A DNA stretch of 64,000 nt from Microbacterium flavescens (lineage in GTDB: Bacteria; Actinomycetota; Actinomycetes; Actinomycetales; Microbacteriaceae), in the NCBI RefSeq assembly GCF_018588945.1, contig NZ_JAFIWA010000002.1, positions 124,001 to 188,000 of the forward strand. Reading direction: 5' to 3'. The notes under the pieces were generated by a model. That model made no database searches and was not told the origin of the DNA. It saw only the letters and a program-made list of their open reading frames with translations. A program made the position numbers and the translations under genes. The stretch's first letter is position 1, and every line of letters starts with the position of its first letter. Of this stretch, positions 59,915 to 64,000 are shown one piece after another.

Positions 59915-60388
59915 GTGACGCACAGCGTCCCGACCGCGCGCAGCCGCGCCGCCAGAACGGTCGCGGCGGTGCTCGCCGTGGCCGCCGTCGCCGCTCTGAC
60001 CCTGGGTCCTCGCGCGCTCGTCGCGCCGGCCCGCGGCGAGTTCATGCGGGTGATGGATGCCGCGGCCGCACCTCTCCTCGCCGCGATCCCGTACGGCGAT
60101 CCCGAGCGCACGCTCAACGTGGTGATGTTCGTCCCGCTCGGCGCGACGATCGCGCTGCTCCTCCGGCGGCGGTCCTGGCCGGTCGCGATCCTCGCGGGCT
60201 TCGCGCTGTCCGCGTGCGTCGAGTACGCCCAGGGGTCGATCCCCGGTCGCGTGCCCGATCCAGCCGACATCCTCTGGAACACGGTGGGCGGCGCGATCGG
60301 GGTGGTCGTCGTCACGGTCGTGCGGCTGGTCGGCGCTGCGGTGCGCGGCCGCACGAAGGCGGGTCGGATGCCGCGACCCGCGCCGTGA
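59915..60388 (+). CDS. VanZ-like membrane protein
   Basis: A 157-residue protein with about four membrane segments. The core LNVVMFVPLGATIALLLRR and SACVEYAQGSIPGRVPDPADILWNT matches VanZ-like proteins. VanZ gives low teicoplanin resistance in enterococci; most homologues are of unknown role. GTG 59915 follows AAGCAGGAA. It converges on a sensor kinase gene 8 bp away, and the same group holds a VanY-like peptidase. Confidence 0.85.
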   Translation: MTHSVPTARSRAARTVAAVLAVAAVAALTLGPRALVAPARGEFMRVMDAAAAPLLAAIPYGDPERTLNVVMFVPLGATIALLLRRRSWPVAILAGFALSACVEYAQGSIPGRVPDPADILWNTVGGAIGVVVVTVVRLVGAAVRGRTKAGRMPRPAP

Positions 60389-60396
60389 TCGCCCGC

Positions 60397-61527
60397 TCAG
60401 TCCTCGCGGGCCACGCTTCGCGGAAGCTCGACGCGCACGAGCAGCCCGCCGCCCGGTCGCGCCGAGATGTCGAGCGTGCCCGCGTGGGCGCGCACGATGG
60501 CCGCCACGATCGCGAGGCCGAGCCCCGAGCCGCCCGCCGATTCGGCGCCGCGCGCGCGTCCGCCGCCGCGGACGAACGGCTCGACGAGCGTGCCGGCGCG
60601 GGCCGGGTCGACGGCGGGTCCGGTGTTCGCGACGACGAGTTCGGCCGCGTGCGCGGTGCCGCCCGTCGTCACCGAGACCCAGCCGCCGGGTTCGTTGTGG
60701 ACGACGGCGTTGTGCACGAGGTTCGCCGCCAGCCGGCCGAGCAGTGTGCGATCGCCTCGTGCGGGCGCCGCGGTGAGCGAGGTGTCGATCCGGATGCCGG
60801 CGGCCGCGGCATCCGCTCGCTCCTCGTCCACCGCCTCGGCGACGACCGCCGCGAGATCCAGCGGCTCGAGCGTCCACGTGCCGCCCCGGCCCGCGCGGGC
60901 CAGGGCGAGCAGAGCTTCGGTGATCGCGATGGCGCGGTCGTTCGTGCCGGCGATGCGCCGCAGCACCTCGTCGACGTCGCGGCCGTCGGGGTCGGCGCGA
61001 GCGACCTCGACGATCGTGCGGATGATCGCGTGCGGCGTGCGCAGCTCGTGCGAGGCGTTGGCGGCGAAGCGGCGCTCCTCGTCGAGCGTCTGCTGCACCC
61101 GGCCGAGCATCGCGTCGAACGCATCGGCCAGCTCGGTGAGCTCGTCGCGGGCACCGGGAAGCGCGATGCGGTGGTCGAGAGAGCCGTCGCGCGCGCGGCG
61201 TGCGGCGTCGGTGATGCGGTCGAGCGGCTGCAGCATCCGCCCGGCCAGCAGCCAGCCGCCCACGAGGCCGAACACGAGCAGCCCGGCGAGAGCCCACCAG
61301 GAGTACCGCACGAACACCTCGATGAGGTTCGTCCGATTCGGCGCCCAGCCGCCGCCGACGACGTACACGTTCCCCTCCGGCACGAACCTCAGCAGCAGGA
61401 AGCCGACCGCGAAGAGCGCCGCCCCTGCGACGAGGAGGAAGCCGGCGTAGCTCAGCGTGAGCTTCACCCGCACCGACAGGCCGTGCGGGCGCGCCGATGG
61501 GGGAGCGGATGCCTCAGCCCGCGGCAT
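60397..61527 (-). CDS. Two-component sensor histidine kinase
   Basis: A 376-residue kinase with two membrane helices (about 25-48 and 78-96) around a short extracellular loop of some 30 residues, a HAMP linker, the phosphoacceptor H-box in ANASHELRTPHAI (about 158-170) and an HATPase domain with NLVHNAVVHN (N-box) and GGSGLGLAIV (G-box). The tiny sensor loop suggests it senses membrane or wall state. ATG 61527 overlaps the regulator gene by 14 bp. Confidence 0.92.
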   Translation of the reverse strand: MPRAEASAPPSARPHGLSVRVKLTLSYAGFLLVAGAALFAVGFLLLRFVPEGNVYVVGGGWAPNRTNLIEVFVRYSWWALAGLLVFGLVGGWLLAGRMLQPLDRITDAARRARDGSLDHRIALPGARDELTELADAFDAMLGRVQQTLDEERRFAANASHELRTPHAIIRTIVEVARADPDGRDVDEVLRRIAGTNDRAIAITEALLALARAGRGGTWTLEPLDLAAVVAEAVDEERADAAAAGIRIDTSLTAAPARGDRTLLGRLAANLVHNAVVHNEPGGWVSVTTGGTAHAAELVVANTGPAVDPARAGTLVEPFVRGGGRARGAESAGGSGLGLAIVAAIVRAHAGTLDISARPGGGLLVRVELPRSVARED

Positions 61528-62191
61528 CCGTCACCTCGCTCACGCGATAGCCGACGCCCGCGACAGTCTCGATCGCCCACGGCTCGCCGAGGCGCTTGCG
61601 CAGCGTCGAGATCGTGATGCGCACGGCGTTGGTGAACGGGTCGGCGTTCTCGTCCCACGCACGCTCGAGAAGGTCTTCGGCGCTCACGACCCCGCCCTGC
61701 GCGGCCAGCAGCACCTCGAGCACGGCGAACTGCTTGCGGGTGAGCGCGACGTAGCGCCCGTCGCGGTACACTTCGCGGCGGAACGGGTCGAGGCGGAGCG
61801 GTCCGAACTCGAGCACCGGCGGAGCCCCGGCGGCCGGCCGGCGGCCGAGGGCCCGCAGGCGGAGCACGAGCTCGCGCAGGGCGAACGGCTTCGTGAGGTA
61901 GTCGTCGGCGCCGCTCTCGAACCCCGTCGCCTTGTCGTCGAGGCGGTCGGCCGCGGTCAGCATGAGGACGCGCGGCCCGGTCGGCTGCGTCGCGAGGCGG
62001 CGGGCGATCTCGTCGCCGTTCGGACCGGGGATGTCGCGGTCGAGCACGACCACGTCGTACTGGTTCACCGCGAGCTGCTCGAGGGCGGTGTCGCCGTCGC
62101 CCGCGAGGTCGGCGGCGATCGCCTCCAGCCGGAGTCCGTCGCGGATGGCCTCGGCGAGGTAGAGCTCGTCCTCGACGATCAGCACCCGCAT
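61514..62191 (-). CDS. OmpR-family response regulator
   Basis: A 225-residue regulator. The receiver (MRVLIVEDELYLAEAIRDGL) has the phosphoacceptor Asp in VVVLDRDIPG (about 51) and Lys in YLTKPF. The C-terminal winged helix (about 125-220) ends with RITISTLRKRLGEPWAIETV. ATG 62191 lies 7 nt after TAGGCT. It overlaps the kinase gene and is divergent from the VanY-like gene, whose promoter region has OmpR-like direct repeats. Confidence 0.93.
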   Translation of the reverse strand: MRVLIVEDELYLAEAIRDGLRLEAIAADLAGDGDTALEQLAVNQYDVVVLDRDIPGPNGDEIARRLATQPTGPRVLMLTAADRLDDKATGFESGADDYLTKPFALRELVLRLRALGRRPAAGAPPVLEFGPLRLDPFRREVYRDGRYVALTRKQFAVLEVLLAAQGGVVSAEDLLERAWDENADPFTNAVRITISTLRKRLGEPWAIETVAGVGYRVSEVTDAAG

Positions 62192-62198
62192 GCCGAAC

Positions 62199-62204
62199 AG
62201 CCTA
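62199..62204 (-). promoter_or_regulatory. -10 hexamer of a predicted leaderless mRNA (response regulator)
   Basis: TAGGCT on the minus strand ends 7 nt before the ATG at 62191. Confidence 0.55.
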
Positions 62205-62214
62205 GGTCGCGGCA

Positions 62215-62245
62215 TGTATCGCCGGTGTATGCGAACGCGTGTACG
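62215..62245. promoter_or_regulatory. Direct TGTAY repeats in the regulator/VanY gap
   Basis: TGTATC (62215), TGTATG (62226) and TGTACG (62240). The first two are 11 bp apart, the spacing expected for a dimer of an OmpR-type regulator. Confidence 0.4.
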
Positions 62246-62278
62246 CCGTCGCAACAGGCGCCCGCGTGGGATGGTCGC

Positions 62279-62872
62279 ATGTCACTCCTCACCGCAGCCC
62301 CGGTCGGGCCGTCCCCGCGACGACGACGCGTGTCCTTCGTCGCGATCGGCGTGCTCGCCGCCGCCCTCCTCGCCGCCGGCGCCGCGACGGCGGCGTTCCT
62401 CTGGAGCCCCGCGTTCGCGCTGTCCGCGCCCTTCGTGCCCAGCGCGGCCGCCGGTGACCTCGCCGAGGCGGCCTCGATCGACGACGACTCCCTCCCCGCC
62501 ATCGCGAACCTCGATCCGGCGCTGCGCGAGGCCGTGCGGGACGCCGCCGCAGCGGCCGCAGCCGACGGTGTGGTCTTCGAGATCACCGGCGGCTGGCGCA
62601 GTCGCGACTTCCAGCAGTGGCTGCTCGACGACGCGATCACGACCTACGGCAGCGAGAAGATCGCCCGCCAGTTCGTGGCGGCGCCCGACCGGTCCCATCA
62701 CGTGACCGGCGACGCCGTCGACGTCGGCCCGATCGATGCGCAGTTCTGGCTCATCGAGCACGGTGCCCAGTGGGGACTGTGCCAGATCTACGCGAACGAG
62801 CGCTGGCACTTCGAGGTCGCGACAGCGCCCGGCGGGACGTGCCCCGCGCTGCTGTCCGACGCCGAGGGCTGA
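62279..62872 (+). CDS. M15-family D-alanyl-D-alanine carboxypeptidase, VanY-like
   Basis: A 197-residue protein with one N-terminal membrane anchor (about 22-42) and an external zinc peptidase domain. Zinc and catalytic residues lie in SHHVTGDAVDVGP (about 139-151) and in RWHFEVAT (about 180). Such enzymes trim the terminal D-Ala of peptidoglycan stem peptides. It is divergent from the two-component operon, and VanZ lies beyond it, so a wall-stress regulon is likely. ATG 62279. Confidence 0.88.
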   Translation: MSLLTAAPVGPSPRRRRVSFVAIGVLAAALLAAGAATAAFLWSPAFALSAPFVPSAAAGDLAEAASIDDDSLPAIANLDPALREAVRDAAAAAAADGVVFEITGGWRSRDFQQWLLDDAITTYGSEKIARQFVAAPDRSHHVTGDAVDVGPIDAQFWLIEHGAQWGLCQIYANERWHFEVATAPGGTCPALLSDAEG

Positions 62873-62896
62873 GTACGCGCCCGGCGGCGGGTCCGC

Positions 62897-64000
62897 TCAG
62901 GCGCCGGGGAGGCCGCCGCTCAGCCGTCGGTGGAAGGCGGTCGTCGCGGCGTTCATGCCCACGAGCTCGACGGCGGTGCCGCGCTGCTCGTACTTGGTGA
63001 CGATCGCGTCGAGAGCGGCGACGGTCGAGGCATCCCACACATGCGAACGGGTCATGTCGATCACCACGTGAGCCGGATCGGACGCGTACTCGAACTGCGT
63101 CGTGAGGTCGTTGCTCGACGCGAAGAAGAGCTCGCCGTCGACGCGGTAGCGCGCCGTGTCATCGTCGACGGTGCGGGTGACCGTCGTGAAGTGCGCCACG
63201 CGACGCGCGAAGAGCACCATCGCGGTGAGCACGCCGGCGATGACGCCGATGGCGAGGTTGTGCGTCCAGACCGTGAGCCCAACGGTCACCAGCATCACGG
63301 CCGTCTCGCTGAGCGGCATCCGCTTGAGAGTCGAAGGCCGGATGCTGTGCCAGTCGAACGTCGCGACCGAGACGGCGATCATCACCGCGACGAGAGCCGC
63401 CATCGGGATGATCGCGACCACGTCGCCGAGCGCGACCACCAGCACGAGCACGAACACGCCCGCCATGAAGGTCGAGATGCGCGTGCGCGCGCCGGACGCC
63501 TTCACGCCGATCATCGTCTGGCCGATCATCGCGCAGCCGCCGGTTCCGCCGAAGAACGCCGACGCCAGGTTGGCCACGCCGAGGCCCCACGCCTCCCGCG
63601 TCTTGCGCGAGTGCGTGTCGGTGATCTCGTCGACGAGCTTCGCCGTCATCAGCGACTCCAGCAGGCCGACCAGCGCGACGGCGAACGCGTATGGGGCGAT
63701 GATCTGCAGCGTCTCCCACGTGAGCGGGACGTTCGGGACCAGCAGCTCCGGCAGGCTGCGGGGCAGCTCGCCCTGATCTCCGACATTCGGCACCGAGATG
63801 CTGAAGACGACGACGACCGCCGTCAGCAGCACGACCGTCACGAGCGGTGCCGGCACCGCTCGAGTGATCCTCGGCCAGAGGACGAGGATGCCCAGCCCGA
63901 CCGCGACGAGCACGTAGACCGCCCACGGCACGTCGATCAGCTGCGGGAGCTGCGACACGAAGATGAGGATCGCGAGCGCATTGACGAACCCGACCATCAC
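62897..64000 (-). CDS. SulP-family anion transporter with STAS domain, N-terminus missing
   Basis: The visible 367 residues are the C-terminal two-thirds of a SulP transporter, open at the window end. Membrane segments include GGTGGCAMIGQTMIGVKASG, typical of SulP and needed for transport. The C-terminal STAS domain (about 265-360) has VVIDMTRSHVWDASTVAALD. SulP proteins carry sulfate, bicarbonate or carboxylates; this subgroup cannot be assigned. The first codon shown (64000) is internal to the gene. Confidence 0.88.
   Translation of the reverse strand: MMVGFVNALAILIFVSQLPQLIDVPWAVYVLVAVGLGILVLWPRITRAVPAPLVTVVLLTAVVVVFSISVPNVGDQGELPRSLPELLVPNVPLTWETLQIIAPYAFAVALVGLLESLMTAKLVDEITDTHSRKTREAWGLGVANLASAFFGGTGGCAMIGQTMIGVKASGARTRISTFMAGVFVLVLVVALGDVVAIIPMAALVAVMIAVSVATFDWHSIRPSTLKRMPLSETAVMLVTVGLTVWTHNLAIGVIAGVLTAMVLFARRVAHFTTVTRTVDDDTARYRVDGELFFASSNDLTTQFEYASDPAHVVIDMTRSHVWDASTVAALDAIVTKYEQRGTAVELVGMNAATTAFHRRLSGGLPGA

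Noticed and set aside
1..64000. A genomic island or prophage
   Set aside because: I see no integrase, transposase, tRNA border or clear shift in base or codon use. Genes are typical chromosomal functions.

Overview
The window is a very GC-rich, gene-dense stretch of bacterial chromosome from an actinobacterium. Many GTG starts, ATGA/GTGA gene overlaps, an actinobacterial rplJ-rplL unit with a long leader, a deazaflavin (F420-type) nitroreductase-family protein, cydABDC order and MoeB fused to rhodanese all fit this. The palindromic repeats and overall style suggest Microbacteriaceae, probably Microbacterium. That genus call is an inference from style and was not tested by any search. I see no phage, plasmid, transposase, CRISPR, rRNA or tRNA. 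The window reads as core and niche chromosome with scattered short palindromic repeats.

Layout. 1-4951: end of paaI, then paaABCDE (phenylacetyl-CoA epoxidase) and a PaaG-like isomerase, packed by start/stop overlaps. 4954-5124: palindromic and tandem repeats between convergent genes. 5126-11590: a second catabolic block with a ThDP enzyme, a NIPSNAP protein, an IclR regulator divergent from a phenol-hydroxylase-type FAD monooxygenase, and a succinate-semialdehyde-type dehydrogenase. 11719-13975: a winged-helix protein, then rplJ-rplL behind an L10-type leader. 14042-19116: a LacI regulator and an alpha-glucoside-type ABC importer without its ATPase. 19176-24221: DUF305/DUF3105 membrane proteins, a Bcr/CflA drug transporter, a lipoprotein, an F420-type reductase and a PAP2 phosphatase. 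24218-31070: a HerA-like ATPase, an FdhF/YdeP-type molybdoenzyme and an acyltransferase-3/SGNH protein.

31134-39282 is a molybdenum cofactor and molybdate-uptake region (moaB, moaE, moaD, DUF6457, mobA, moaC, moeA, moeB-rhodanese, HTH-TOBE protein, modABC). moaA and fdhD follow at 48359-50313, on the far side of two acetyltransferases, an NmrA/DUF2867 protein and the cytochrome bd operon cydABDC (42169-48123). With the molybdoenzyme at 26215, the window holds cofactor synthesis, metal import, an FdhD sulfurtransferase and a likely client. A four-cysteine HTH regulator ends 5 bp from fdhD. The rest holds a small membrane protein, an MFS exporter, a phosphotransferase, a large secreted protein with two GH43 propellers behind LacI-type operators, Dps, a NYN nuclease, a VanZ/sensor kinase/response regulator/VanY-like group, and a truncated SulP transporter.

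Three patterns cut across the genes. (1) Palindromic repeats lie inside reading frames: a REP-like element encodes part of the N-terminus of PaaC, a 60-bp element (also found after the aldehyde dehydrogenase gene) sits in the CydD linker, and a third palindrome lies in an insert of the molybdoenzyme. (2) At least a dozen genes have a TANNNT -10 hexamer exactly 6 or 7 nt before the start codon, with no Shine-Dalgarno sequence possible, which predicts leaderless mRNAs. One such site drives a 12-codon reading frame whose stop overlaps the moaA GTG. (3) The oligomer GGATGC/GCATCC, often as GAGCGGATGCC, recurs in both strands and in different reading frames.
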